A DNA stretch of 64,000 nt from Plantago ovata (lineage: Eukaryota; Streptophyta; Magnoliopsida; Lamiales; Plantaginaceae). The stretch covers positions 57,525,253 through 57,589,252 of the forward strand of contig CM051458.1 in NCBI GenBank assembly GCA_028274465.1, read 5' to 3'. The position numbers and the translations under genes were made by a program. Below, one piece after another: positions 10,951 through 22,421 of the stretch (its first letter is position 1; each line of letters starts with the position of its first letter). The notes beneath the pieces are model-generated. The model was not told the origin of the DNA, ran no database searches, and saw only the letters and a program-made list of their open reading frames with translations.

Positions 10951-12469
10951 TGTTGGTCCCTTTAAACAACAAGAAAAGACTAGAGGGGGGGGGGGTGAAT
11001 AGTCTTTCAAACTTTTCGTCGTTTAGAACTTTCTCAGCAAGTGCTTATTACTTTTCAGTAATGAGTTTGTTGGCAATTAACTTTCTCAGCAAGTACTTGT
11101 TACTTTTCAGTAACGAGTTTACGGGTACTTTAAAAACAGAGTGCGGAAGACTTTATACTATAAGTGCTTTTTAGAGAATGCTAGTTTCAGCAAGTGAGCA
11201 GAGTGTCAGTGTACAATAAGTGTAGCTTGCTGAAAACTAAATGCGATAAAGTAAATCACACAAACACTTTTATAGTGGTATCTGAGAGTGGCGTAATCTC
11301 TCAACTAATCCACTTTGTCCTTTCTAGGACTGGATCCACTAAGATAAGATATGAGGTTCCTTACAAATCCTATCACTAATGATTCTTCAGAAACCAAAGC
11401 ACACTTGCTTCGTTTCCAACCTAACTAGAGAACTGTAACCTTGTTCTCCACCAAACTTGGGACTTATAATCAGCAACAAAGTGCTTGATTAATTCCCCCT
11501 GAATTTCACGCCTGAAAAGGGTGTTTATCAGTTACAGAGGTTTGGGATGAGATCACTTGAATATAACTTTTCAGCTATAACAAGTTATCTAAAGAAACAC
11601 AACTTGTAATACTTTTCAGTAAGCAAGTTAAGTCGTTTCTGGTGTCAAGACTTGTTCTTGTTCAAAAGAAAGAACACTTAACTAATTTCTTATCCGTGAA
11701 TGTTCTACTTCTTCACAAGTAGCTTTTGTTTCAAGCTTAAGTCTTGGAACTGATCAATAGGCAGTAAAGAGTAGAGAAGGTTTTGAGTGTTTAAAGCACA
11801 AGTGAGAGTTTGATCACGTTGTTGACACACTTCTACTATTTGCCAGATGACCTCTATTTATAGTGTCTCAAGGAAGCCGTTTGAATTTCAAATTCTAAGG
11901 CTTTGCACCTTAAGATGTCACTATCTTGCTTTTGTACTTTCAGCAGTGTCCTTTATATGTCTTCTAGTCTTCATGTTCTTCGTGTGCCTACTTTGCATTT
12001 AATGTTCATTTGAATCAATTTCAAATGTGAACGTTGGAGCCAAAATGCAAGTACTCTTCAGCAAGGACGTCACATATGTTTTCAGCAAGTGGTCAGTCTC
12101 AGTTTCAGCAATCACAACCTACTCTGTCATATAGATTTTCACTTATGCAAGCTATTGCTGAAAATCTCACTTTCTGAGCAACATGTGCCTTTGTAGATAC
12201 CTTTCTCAGAATTCTTCTAAGTCTTCAGTCTTCGAATCTTCAAGTTTCTGAGCGGTTCTAGTGCTTTAATAGTTCATTTGTGAAAACAAAGTACATCATC
12301 AGCAAACGAAAGCACCTAACTAGTACCTACACTAAGTCTTTCAGCAAACGTTCCTCTTTTACAATGTCCTTAAAATTCTAAATTCCTATGGACCTCAAGA
12401 TTACTAGTTACTTGACTTTCCTTAATTTAGCATGGTTAATTGCTCATCAAAATTACAAGTTTCCTAACA
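10951..12469 (-). mobile_element. 5' LTR of copia element E, minus strand
   Basis: About 1519 bp, bounded on the plus strand by TGTTGG and CCTAACA. It has a G11-like run near 10984 and a 57-bp tandem duplication near 11030-11120. The octamer TTCAGCAA, or near matches, recurs many times (for example near 11189, 12056, 12081, 12103, 12344). It is inserted into the CACTA transposase fragment to its right. Its left partner LTR is not in the window. Confidence 0.8.
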
Positions 12470-12901
12470 TAGCCTCCTCATTAACAACACCCTCCATAAA
12501 CTCTTGACCCGCAGCGTTACAGACCGTCACTTCCATCCGGTCCCCTGTGGAATTATCATGAGTAGAGGCACCTGGTGGAGTTCTACTCTCCTGAAATTGT
12601 TGCTGCATTTTTCTACGCTTCCCCGACAACTGCGTATAATCCCCTAACGTACGAAATGCCTCACCATGATGATTCCACACCTCATATTTAGCCACAAAAT
12701 CATTACACTTCAAATGGTCTACAACCACTGTATAGGGTAAGAACTTACTGTTCCTACATTTCTTATGCTTGCAAGGACACTTCATCATCCCCATGCACAA
12801 ACACTCAGTTTTTGATAATGCAAATTCGACAAATGCATTCACCCCTTCTACAAACGTAGGCAAAAGTATCCCATCTGCAATCCTACCGTACATCCAAGTA
12901 C
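12470..12901 (-). pseudogene. CACTA transposon: transposase-associated domain, downstream part
   Basis: The minus-strand frame starts WMYGRIADG and contains a CPCKHKKC cysteine cluster and the WNHHGE motif. This is the pattern of the plant transposase-associated domain at the N-terminus of En/Spm-like TNP2 proteins. It is cut after about 140 residues by copia element E at 12469. Its first six codons lie 6.9 kb away at 19788-19805, beyond element F. The remaining TNP2 catalytic part is not in the window. Confidence 0.85.
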
Positions 12902-14081
12902 TGATAAGTCGGTTTTATACCTACTTATAACTATCTTTTTACTTAATATTTTGCATGTTTAAAAGCTATTTTTGTTTGTTTTTACTTGTTTTATGTTTGT
13001 TTTGGCCTAGATTAGTCGAGTTGGTGATTTATGGAGATACGGGCTAAAAGGAGCTTATTTGGAGCTGATTTGATGATAAAAGCTTATGGAAAAGAAGGCC
13101 CAATGGTTGGGTATGGCTCAAGGCCCAATTTATGAAGTTTCCTACTCCGTTTTGGACTCGCGAGACCCATATTTTCAGCCCTTTTTGTATTCCTGCGGGA
13201 TTATGATATATATTAGGGTAAACTAGACTTTTTAATTATTCTGATTACCAGACAGACAGAAAGGATCGATAGATAGCATAGGGAAGGAGAAACGCTTCTC
13301 AGCGTTCCAAACAGCAAATCTGGTTTCTTCGTTTCTTTTATTCTTTTTGCTGGATTATGTCTTCATACTTCTTGATCTTTGATTCTCGGATTATGTTGAA
13401 CTAATTCTCTTTTCTAGGGTTACGATATAGCCTAGTTATGATCATGTTTATTTGAGTATTCGAAGTTAATTCATAGTTTTTCATTGTTGTTATGGTTTAA
13501 ATTCTGTGTTTAATGCGTGTGATTGTCTGGCCAACTATTGCATGATTTATGACTTTAATTAGAGATTCGAGGGATGATAATTAAAGTTGCTATGAATTTA
13601 TTCCACATAATATGGTGTGAGATAGAGATATCCATAGGTGTTATGCAATCTATATTTGAGTTTCCTAGAGTTTAATCCGTTGTATTATGCATGTTAGAGA
13701 TTCGAGAGAGGATAACTGCATGATAGAATAGGTTCGTTAATTCTCGAGAGAGAGTAGTGAATTTATTAGGAAAGCTCGATTGTTTGCAACCGGATTAACT
13801 GTGTTTAACTGAAGGATACAAGAATGCATGTGTTTAACTATGGTGAAGTCGGAATCCCTAGATATTTTGTCTATTGATCTAGTCAGAAAGTTTACAATTG
13901 TCGTTAGTAGTATTTAGTTAGTTATTATAGAATTATCAGTGATTATTATTTTCCCACCTATTTTAGATCTTAGGTTAATATCCGTTAGTACTTGTCAACA
14001 AATCAGTCTCTGTGGAGACGATACTCGATTTATCACTTTATTACTTGTTGCGATATCGTACACTTGCGATTTTCTCCATCA
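12902..14081 (+). mobile_element. 5' LTR of element F
   Basis: 1180 bp, from TGATAAGTCGG to TCTCCATCA. It is highly similar to the 3' LTR at 18621-19787, with scattered substitutions and small indels, so the insertion is not very recent. Confidence 0.93.
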
Positions 14082-14087
14082 AGTTTT

Positions 14088-14106
14088 TGGCGCCGTTGCC
14101 GGGGAC
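14088..14106 (+). promoter_or_regulatory. Primer-binding site of element F (tRNA-Asp type)
   Basis: TGGCGCCGTTGCCGGGGAC is complementary to the 3' end of plant tRNA-Asp, the primer usual for Athila and relatives. It starts six bases after the LTR. Confidence 0.88.
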
Positions 14107-14194
14107 TGTATTTGTTTTTCTTTGACAATATTGATACGAATTGACTTTTGATCTAATTTAGTTTTGTTTAATTGCATCAGGTACTTTGTGGTGT

Positions 14195-16505
14195 ATGCGT
14201 TCGCAGAACTTGGCTCTTGTTCCTTACGATCCAGAACCTGAAGAACATTCCACGCCTTAAGGAGAGCACTATGAAACGCACAATCTCGTACTAGCACCAT
14301 GGCTGACCCTGATGCAAACATACCGTTGAAAGATTTTGCCTTACCTCAGGCCACTGGAATTCATACAGTTATCACAAGGCCTACGGTGGAAGCCACTTCT
14401 TTTCACTTGCACCCATCTCTTATTCAGATGGTGCAAAATTTTGCATTCAATGGCATGGCTAATGAAGATCCGCATGATCACATATCTAATTTTATGGACA
14501 TTGCGGGTACTCTAAAGATCAATGGGGTCACCGATGAAGCCATTCGACTCAAACTCTTCCCGTTTTCCTTAAGTGGAAAAGCCAAAAGTTAGTTGAGTTC
14601 TCTTCCTCAGAATTCAATCACAACTTGGGATGATTTAGCTAGCAAGTTTCTTTCCATATTTTTCCCACCTTCCAAGACTGCACAGTTACGGAATGCAATA
14701 GCAAATTTTGCTCAGCAAGATGGTGAATCTTTATACGATGCATGGGAAAGATATAAGGAATTACTTCGGCGATGTCCACGTCATGGAGATTCTAAATGGC
14801 AAGTGATTCACAATTTTTATAATGGGTTGGGTGCATCTACTCGCACCCTTATTGATGCTGTTGCTGGAGGAGCCTTCATGAAGAAAACTCAAACTGAAGC
14901 AAACGATTTTCTTGAGGAGATGGCCATGAACAGTTGCCAATGGCCAGTTGAGAGAATTGGCACGAAGAAAGTGGTTGGAATTTATGACGTTGACAAGGTG
15001 GATGCACTAGCTGCTAAGGTTGATTCAATTGCTATGTTTCTTAAAAATAATGTGAAGGTTTCAACCAATCCAATGGAAGTCAATGGACTATCTTGTGAGA
15101 TTTGCTTAGGAGATCACCAGACGGTTGATTGTCAAGCTGGAATTCCATTTGCTCAAGCTCCATCAGAGCAAGTTATATGGGCAACCAACAGAGGTATACA
15201 AATTTCAACACACGGAGAAACGATCATCCTGGTTTTTCTTGGAGCAATCCTCAAGGTCGTACAAATCAATCTCATGGAGTCTTTCAACAACCTCTGTCAA
15301 GTCCATCAAAGTCGGCACTCGAGGATATTGTAGCACAATTGGCCATGTCAACTAATTAGTTTATTGAAGAGGCTAAGGCACAAATCAGTGTGCAAAAACA
15401 ATTCATGGTTGAGGCTAAAAATCAGTTTCAAGCCCAAGGTGCTGCCATTCGAAATTTGGAAAATCAAGTGGGGCAAATAGCAAATAAACTCTCCGATAGA
15501 CCCCAAGGTAGCCTACCTAGCAGCACAGAACTGAATCCAAAAGCAAATTGCATGGCTGTTACTTTGAGGAATGGAAGAGAGTTAGAAGAAGTTCCAGAGA
15601 AGGTGACACCAAAGAAAGTTGAGCAACCTGAACAGAAGAGCAAGGGGCAAGAAGTGGTGGAAGAGCCGACAAAAGAAACTATGGATGCTACACCAGAAGT
15701 TCCTTTCCCACAGAAGATCCGCCACAACAAATCAGATAAGCAATTCTCTAAATTTCTTGAAATATTTAAGAAGTTGCATATCAATATTCCATTTGCAGAT
15801 GCCCTTGCTCAGATGCCGACATATGTGAAATTCTTGAAAGATATCTTGTCGAAGAAGAGGAGAATTGAGGACTATGAGATGATAGCACTTACTGAGGAGT
15901 GTAGTGCCATATTGCAAAAGAAGTTGCCTCCGAAACTCAAAGATCATGGGAGTTTCACAATACCTTGTTCTATTGGTGGTACAAATTTTCCAAAAGTCTT
16001 GTGTGATCTTGAAGCTAGTATAAATTTGATGCCCATGTCTGTTTTCAAGAGATTGGGATTGAAGGAAGTGAAGCCTACTATGGTATCATTGCAGCTAGCA
16101 GATCGCACCATCAAACATCCATGGGGTATTGTGGAGAATGTACTTGTTAAGGTTGAAAAGTTCATATTCCCGGTGGATTTTCTCGTACTTGATATGGAGG
16201 AAGATTCTGATATCCCTATTATTCTTGGGAGGCTATTCTTGGCGACTGGAAGAGCTCTTGTTGATGTGGAAACAGGAGAAGTGACACTTCGTGTTCGTGA
16301 TGAGAAAGTCACATTTAATGTGTTTAAAGCAATGAAGTGTTATGATTCGGATGAAAGTTGTTTTAGCATTCGGGAAGAACTTAAAGTTCTCGAACATGAA
16401 GTTCGCAAGGAAAAGGGTAAATTGTCTAAGCAACATGTTCGAGTGACTAAGGAAGATTTCAGAGATGGTGGATCTGACACCATCAAGTTCATCAATCCCA
16501 GCTAA
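14195..16505 (+). pseudogene. Element F gag with protease-like C-terminal part
   Basis: The likely start is ATG 14195 (MRSQNLALVPYDPEPEE). The frame then breaks and the main body runs from 14299. Gag core motifs (FPFSL.GKAKS, LASKFLSIFFPPSKTAQLRNA, YDAWERYKELLRRCP) fill 14450-14800. A zinc-knuckle-like CEICLGDHQTVDC lies near 15090-15130, and a coiled, charged linker spans 15390-15720. A retropepsin-like region (CDLEASINLMPMSVF near 16003, IPIILGRLFL near 16210) follows. Stops at 14590-14592 and 15357-15359 and a frameshift between about 15250 and 15360 disable it. The protease motif has E where G is usual. Pol is absent after 16505. Confidence 0.9.
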
Positions 16506-16529
16506 TTCATCTTTAAAGTCAAGCTAGTG

Positions 16530-16570
16530 ACTTTAAAGAAGCGCTTCTTGGGAGGCAACCCAAGCCATTA
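16530..16570 (+). promoter_or_regulatory. Post-gag hairpin, element F
   Basis: CTTGGG AGGCAA CCCAAG forms a 6-bp stem with loop AGGCAA about 45 bp after the gag stop. Elements C and D carry the same loop on a different stem (CCGGG/CCCGG), so pairing is kept while bases change. Confidence 0.65.
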
Positions 16571-16821
16571 CCACCATTCAGGGACGTTTTCTTAGCTCCG
16601 TTTACTTTATTTGATTTTTATAGAACTAATCTTTGTGGTTGCAGAAATCAAGTTTGGGGGAGTTAAGTAATGTTGCTAATTGGTGGACTTTATCGATATT
16701 AGTATATTGTTATTGTTCTTGTTTTCCAGGTTTAGATTGAAGTGTTTAAGAAAAACATTGAGCTTTATTTTGATGTTTATTGGAAACTCCTCATGTTAAT
16801 TTTTGTGTCTTATTTAGTTTT

Positions 16822-17069
16822 ATTAAAAAAAAAAAAAAAAATAGAAAGTGTGCTGAACCGCATCATGGCGGCTCAGCCGCATCAGAGCGCGCACCAATGC
16901 GGCTCTGATGCGAGACACCCCATAGACTTCTGGAGTGCCCTGCCTTGGTCCCGCACCAATGCGGCTCTGATGCGGGATACCCCAGAAACTTCTGGAGTGC
17001 CCCGCATCGGTCCCGCCTTGGTCCCGCACCAATGCAGACCGGATCTGATTCAAAAAAAAAAAAAAAAAA
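16822..17069. repeat. GC-rich repeats bounded by A tracts in element F
   Basis: A GC-rich block (16855-17043) holds two copies, 62 bp apart, of GCACCAATGCGGCTCTGATG plus a partial third. It is framed by A17-type runs at 16825-16841 and 17052-17068. It occupies the post-gag position where element C has its GC palindrome cluster. Confidence 0.8.
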
Positions 17070-18620
17070 CACCGTAAGCACCATTAACACTTCCTCCATG
17101 AGCATTTACATTAATTATTGCATTCAAGTTAGTCTCTCAAAGGGACTAGCTAGTATTTGACTAATGTTGCTTTGAGGTTCGGTGTTGAGTAGGAGCAGGT
17201 TGCTTGAAGAAGATGGCTAAATTAATGGTGCGTACGGTCGCTTGGACACGGATACTTCATGACCAGGTCAATATTGTTTTCATCTCTATTTTTTCTCTCT
17301 TAATCTTTCATGTGCTAGGGACTAGCTCATTCTTAAGTTTGGGGGAGGGGAAATAGAGATGATTTATGTGTGTGTTTGTCTTTATTTTTAGTGTTAGTTT
17401 TATTATAGTACTCGTAATTTGTGATGTTTCATAGTTCTAGTTTGTGTGTTGTTTTGTTATCGTGTCGCATATATATCATGTTTTATTTATTCGAAGTCTT
17501 TCTGCCAAGTTTTAGGAATTTGTATTAAGTTAATTCGATGTTAGTGAACTTTTTCCATGCTTTATGTGATTAGTTGTGGTTTGAAGTTCGCAAGGAAACA
17601 GACTATTGGTATGTTACATTCACTTTGTTAAGTTTAGTATTCTAAGAACACATAGTTGCACATGGGTGTGCTATTCTCTAATTGCGGTTAACGAAAGGCC
17701 TATGGATAACTGTTTTTAGCATGAATATGATAAGGCGTCGTGGCCTTTACCTTATGTGCAAACTTCTTGATCTCTATAAAGGAGCATTTAAGGAATTTTC
17801 ATTGTTATGTAATGTGATGTTATTGTTGCTGCTCATTTTTGTTTAAAAAAAAAAAAAAAAGAAAATGAAAATTCTAAGCATACAGTTGTCAAATCTTTAT
17901 TGTGGATTGTTGTTATCTCCCTTGCTGGTCCGGTATAGGGCATGACAACGTGGTTGTGACGAGGTCGTGCAGTACACACCATGTTGTGGTATCTCATTTC
18001 AGGTTCTTAGGAACTTTGTGTCACCTCCACTGATTCGCAATCCTTATGGCAACCAAAAGAGTGTATGCTAAAAGGCAACCAATAGGTAAAAAAAATAAAA
18101 AATAAAAAAAATAAAAGAGAAGAAGAAAGAGTAAAAGACCCGCAAAAGCCTTATGGGGTCCAGCAGCTTGTTATGTTTCTGTCCTTCATTGTCGATGTTT
18201 TCTCTTGTGTGAGCATTCTTGCTCTTTTCTTTGTACTGTCTGCTCCTGACCACCCTCGTCCTGCCATTCAGGAAGTGGTCTTTGTTTGTTATTTGGTAAA
18301 TAGAGTAGGTCCTTTGATTTGTGTGAGTTGTCCATAATAGTCGTCAATGACTTGGGTCAAGATTAGAGATGTATCAAGGAATCATTTATTTAACTTATTG
18401 CATGTGTATGGGGATGTATATGTATAGACAATAGAGGCAAGTTTCAACCTATCAACTGGTTATGTTTTGTATGGAACTTGCTCATAGTTGTTGGGTTAGC
18501 TTATTAGAATGTTTCTAAAGCTTGGCAAAACAACTTTGCATGTGTCTGTTTGTATTTGTTTGCATTTGCATTTAGTGTCTGTTTGCTTGAGGACAAGAAA
18601 ATGTCTAAGTTTGGGGGAGT
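17070..18620 (+). other. 3' noncoding region of element F
   Basis: No coding region. It contains polypurine-like runs (AGTTTGGGGGAG) near 16651, 17334 and 18607, a CGGTTAACGAAAGGCC block (17685-17700) and two A-rich tracts (17844-17862, 18088-18135). It ends with the nested GACCAC hairpin (18248-18280) and TGCTTGAGGACAAG followed by the terminal polypurine tract. The order matches elements A and C despite strong overall divergence. Confidence 0.8.
18248..18280 (+). promoter_or_regulatory. Conserved nested hairpin (GACCAC...GTGGTC), element F
   Basis: The outer stem GACCAC/GTGGTC encloses the inner stem TCCTG/CAGGA with loop CCATT. It is nearly identical to 34667-34699 although the surrounding sequence has diverged. 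Confidence 0.75.
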
Positions 18621-19787
18621 TGATAAGTCGGTTTTATACCTACTTATAACTATCTTTTTACTTAATATTTTGCATGTTTAAAAGCTATTTTTGTTTGTTT
18701 TTACTTGTTTTATGTTTGTTTTGGCCTAGATTAGTCGAGTTGGTGATTTATGGAGATACGGGATAAAAGGAGCTTATTTGGAGCTGATTTGATGATAAAA
18801 GCTTATGGAAAAGAAGGCCCAATGGTTGGGTATGGCTCAACGCCCAATTTATGAAGTTTCCTACTCCGTTTTGGACTCGCGAGACCCATATTTTCAGCCC
18901 TTTTTGTATTCCTGCGAGATTATGATATATATTAGGGTAAACTAGACTTTTTAATTATTCTGATTCCAGATAGACAGAAAGGATCGATAGATAGCATAGG
19001 GCAGGAGAAACGCTTCTCAGCGTCCCAGACAACAAATCTGGTTTCTTCATTTCTTCATTCTTTTTGTTGGATTATGTCTTCATACTTCTTGATCTTTGAT
19101 TCTCGGATTATGTTGAACTAATTCTCTTTTCTAGGGTTACGATGTAGCCTAGTTATGATCATGTTTATTTGAGTATTCGAAGTTAATTCATAATTTTTCA
19201 TGGTTGTTTATGGTTTAATTCTATGTTTAATGCGTGTGGTTGTTTGGCCAACTATTGCATGATTTATGACTTTAATTAGAGATTCGAGAGATGATAATTA
19301 AAGTTGCTATGAATTTATTCCACATAATATGTTGTGAGATAGGGATATCCATAGGTGTTATGCAATCTATATTTGAGTTTCCTAGAGTTTAATGCGTTGT
19401 ATTATGCATGTTAGAGATTCGAGAGAGGATAACTGCATGATAGAATAGGTTCGTTAATTCTCGAGAGAGAGTAGTGAATTTATTAGGGAAGCTCGATTGT
19501 TTGCAACCGGATTAACTGTGTTTAACTGATGGATACAAGAATGCATGTGTTTAACTATGGTGAAGTCGGAATCCCTAGATATTTTGTCTATTGATCTAGT
19601 CAGAAAGTTTACAATTGTCGTTAGTAGTAGTTATTATAGAATTATCAGTGATTATTATTTTCCCACCTATTTTAGATCTTAGGTTAATATCCGTTAGTAC
19701 TTGTCAACAAATCAGTCCCTGTGCAGACGATACTCGAGTTATCACTTTATTACTTGTTGCGATATCGTACACTTGCGATTTTCTTCA
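18621..19787 (+). mobile_element. 3' LTR of element F
   Basis: 1167 bp, from TGATAAGTCGG to TTTTCTTCA, directly preceded by the polypurine tract GTTTGGGGGAGT. The flanking AGTAC at 19788 completes the target duplication. Confidence 0.93.
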
Positions 19788-19805
19788 AGTACGATCCAGA
19801 TTCAT
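19788..19805 (-). pseudogene. CACTA transposon: first codons of the transposase-associated domain
   Basis: The minus strand from 19805 reads ATG and codes MNLDRT. It continues in frame with WMYGR at 12895 once element F and one AGTAC copy are removed. This is the normal start of such proteins. It shows that F landed six codons into the gene. Confidence 0.85.
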
Positions 19806-20572
19806 AATTGAATGCTAAACCTGGCCAATGGAAGTTTAGTACATTGCGACTAACGTATTTATTCATTTCTATTTTTTAGGTTTTTACTTGCCATTTAACA
19901 TACGTGTAATTAAATAAAATTGATGTAATTTATCATATTTTGATAAAATACCCAAAATTCTTACTTATTTTTATTATCAATTTTTACTTTGCATTATACT
20001 TACAATATTTATAATTTACAACTAAAAATACTTATAATACATACTCATTTCAATTTATCAATGAGTTATTTCTTTTATACTTATAAATATTTTAAAATAT
20101 GACTACAAATACTTATAATACGAAACTATGGTGAAATTATCAATTACGATTAACGACTAGAATTTATCAACTTATATTTCGATTATAGTTATACATTTTT
20201 ATTAACAACTAATTACAACTAATTACGGTCGAATCATACTACAACTCAATTCTAAGTCTCCAATCAACCCAAACAAAGTCTCAATACTCCAACTATCAAT
20301 TCAATCCAAACAAAGTTTCAATTCTAGGTCTCAATACTCCAACTACATATGCCAAAACAAAGTCTCAATTCCTAAAATACCGAATTCATCCCAAATCTAT
20401 CAATTCACCAACCAAAACTTGTGCATCCCCCCCAATTTGAGCTACAAAACATAATAGATACTAGTACAATGCATACAATTCATTGAAATAGGAAAAAAAT
20501 GAAGAATACTCAAATGTAGACAAGTTAGGGTTGGAAGTGAATATCTTTGATTGCGGAAGAAATGGTGAAAGA
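19806..20572 (-). other. CACTA upstream region, AT-rich
   Basis: AT-rich sequence upstream of the CACTA start codon. It has imperfect short repeats near 20270-20350 (AACAAAGTCTCAATTC and variants). I see no gene. It may hold the transposon promoter. Confidence 0.5.
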
Positions 20573-20954
20573 ATCATGCAATTGACTAGCTACCCTTGTT
20601 CCTTGATGAAAGAGTTTCGAAATGCCTATAACCTTGCTTGAAATGGTGAAGAAATGAAGAAGATAGGGGAGGAGAAGTTTTCGCCGGTAATGGAGAAACC
20701 GTTTCTGTTTGTGTGTGTGTGTGTGACGTCTGAGACGCTAAGTCTCGATATATATATGTATGTGTGTGTACATATATATATCGAGACTTAGCGTCTCAGA
20801 CGTCACACACACACACACAAACAGAAACGGTTTCTCCATTACCGGCGAAAACTTCTCCTCCCCTATCTTCTTCATTTCTTCACCATTTCAAGCAAGGTTA
20901 TAGGCATTTCGAAACTCTTTCATCAAGGAACAAGGGTAGCTAGTCAATTGCGTG

Positions 20955-20956
<2 letters not shown>
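20573..20956. repeat. Near-perfect inverted repeat, 188-bp arms, 8-bp loop
   Basis: The arms 20573-20760 and 20769-20956 are complementary across their whole length apart from one pair I could find (20577/20952), which would be a G-U wobble in one RNA strand. The loop is TGTGTGTG. The arms include a GT/CA run and an AT run near the loop. A transcript would fold into one long hairpin. It lies between the CACTA subterminal repeats and the transposase start. Confidence 0.93.

Positions 20957-21030
<74 letters not shown>
20957..21030. repeat. (TA)n microsatellite
   Basis: An uninterrupted TA run of about 34 units next to the inverted repeat. The 64-codon tyrosine/isoleucine frame across it is not a gene. 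Confidence 0.95.
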
Positions 21031-21032
<2 letters not shown>

Positions 21033-21360
21033 CTACGACGGATGAGCCCATCTGTTGCTGCCTTTATTATTCTTTTTTATTGTTTTTATTTGGTCAACTC
21101 AGCTAAGCGACGGATGAGTCATCCGTCGCTATACAGTGACGGCTGAGTCATCCGTCGCTATATAGTGATGTATGATCCCATCCATTGCTATGTGTGGCAA
21201 CGGATGAACGTTGAGTTCACCCGCTCTAAGGGTTTATGGACGCGCTTTACCACGAATTGTACTCATCCGTCGTTGGACATGTCCGATTCGTCTCTAAAAT
21301 TCCGATCCGTCGCTAAATTCAGCGATGGATCGATCCGTCTCTATAATCCGTCGTAATTCG
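21031..21360 (-). repeat. CACTA subterminal repeats
   Basis: At least ten copies, in both orientations, of the core GACGGATGA or TCATCCGTCGC with variants. Clustered short repeats next to the terminus are the transposase-binding arrays of En/Spm elements. Confidence 0.85.
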
Positions 21361-21377
21361 TGGAATTTCTTGTAGTG
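21361..21377 (-). mobile_element. CACTA terminal inverted repeat
   Basis: The minus strand from 21377 reads CACTACAAGAAATTCCA, the canonical CACTA terminus. The 3-bp target duplication cannot be checked because the other end is not in the window. Confidence 0.92.
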
Positions 21378-22290
21378 GAAAGTAGATTGATTTTCCGCAA
21401 TAACCTTTTCCAAAATGTTACCAAATCTACTTGCAAGAATCTTAGAAACAATCTTATAAGCACTACTCACAAGAGATATAGGTCTATAATCACACAAAGC
21501 ATTTGGATTAACTGTTTTTGAAATTAAAGTAAGAAACGTGCTATTCATACCTTTGCAAAATTTGGTGTTCTTGTGGAACTCGACAAGGAATCGGAGAACA
21601 TCACCCTTAATGGTCTCCCAACACGATCTATAGAATTGGCCACCAAAGCCATCGGGACCCGGGCTTTTATTCACACCGCACATCACAATATCCCTTTTCA
21701 CTTCACTCTCACCAAACTCCCTTTCCAACAACATTCTATCTAGCTCATCCACTTTCTTCCCTTCTAAATTCACGAGTCTAACACCACTCCATTTTCCTTC
21801 TTTAAATGATTCTCAAAAAAGCACCGAATACCCTCCTTCACAAGCTCAATCTCCTCAACTCAAATTCCATCAATTCTTATCCCTCTAATCGCATTCAATC
21901 TCCCTCTTCTCTCCACCACTCCATGAAAAAAATGAGGATTTGCATCACCTTCTTTTACCCACTTCAATTTCGCTTGTTGTAAACGGAGCCTCTCTTTTTT
22001 CCCCAATAGCTCTTCCAACCCCTTTAAGAGTTCATATCTATAACGCAATAGATTGATTTCTTCACACCTTTGTTGTCCCTCACTCCCCACACTTCCAGCA
22101 CTACGAAAACCCGACCCACTTCCCACCGCAACATCCTCCCTGCCTTCCAGAATACTGCCGAAGCCCAGACTTCTAAACTGCTCGTTATGGGACAAATCAT
22201 GTCCCATAACAGGCTCCAACTCCCCATTATCTAATGCCAAATCACATTTCTCGATCTCATTCGTCAACTTCTCGATTCTATTATCCAACC
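21378..22290 (-). pseudogene. L1-type LINE fragment (inter-domain region and start of RT), minus strand
   Basis: The frame at 22288-21860 carries the KWVKEGDANPHFFH motif that precedes LINE reverse transcriptase. After a stop and a frame change near 21775 it continues with the RT start (NKSPGPDGFGGQFY near 21650; DYRPISLVSSAYKIVSKILA near 21470). It stops abruptly at 21377 where the CACTA element begins, so the rest of RT was displaced beyond that element. The YADD box is not present. Confidence 0.88.
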
Positions 22291-22421
22291 CAACTTCATC
22301 TATGCTATGCCAATTCTATACATCTCTTTAAATATGGGTGTGATCATTACAATACTTACACCTACATCTTTTCCAACACTTCTACTTCCCCTCACTCTTC
22401 ATTGTATCCACACTAAAAATA

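Larger units (their letters stand above)
12902..19787 (+). mobile_element. Complete Athila-type element F, gag only, TSD AGTAC
   Basis: A 6886-bp element with two LTRs (12902-14081, 18621-19787), a tRNA-Asp type primer site, a broken gag and a polypurine tract. AGTAC flanks it at 12897-12901 and 19788-19792. No RT, RNase H or integrase lies inside, so it is non-autonomous. It splits the CACTA coding region. Confidence 0.95.

Noticed and set aside
14079..14321. 80-codon minus-strand frame over the element F primer site and gag start
   Set aside because: It is antisense to the gag start and has no features of its own.
20952..21146. 64-codon frame beginning with alternating isoleucine and tyrosine
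   Set aside because: It is the translation of a TA microsatellite.
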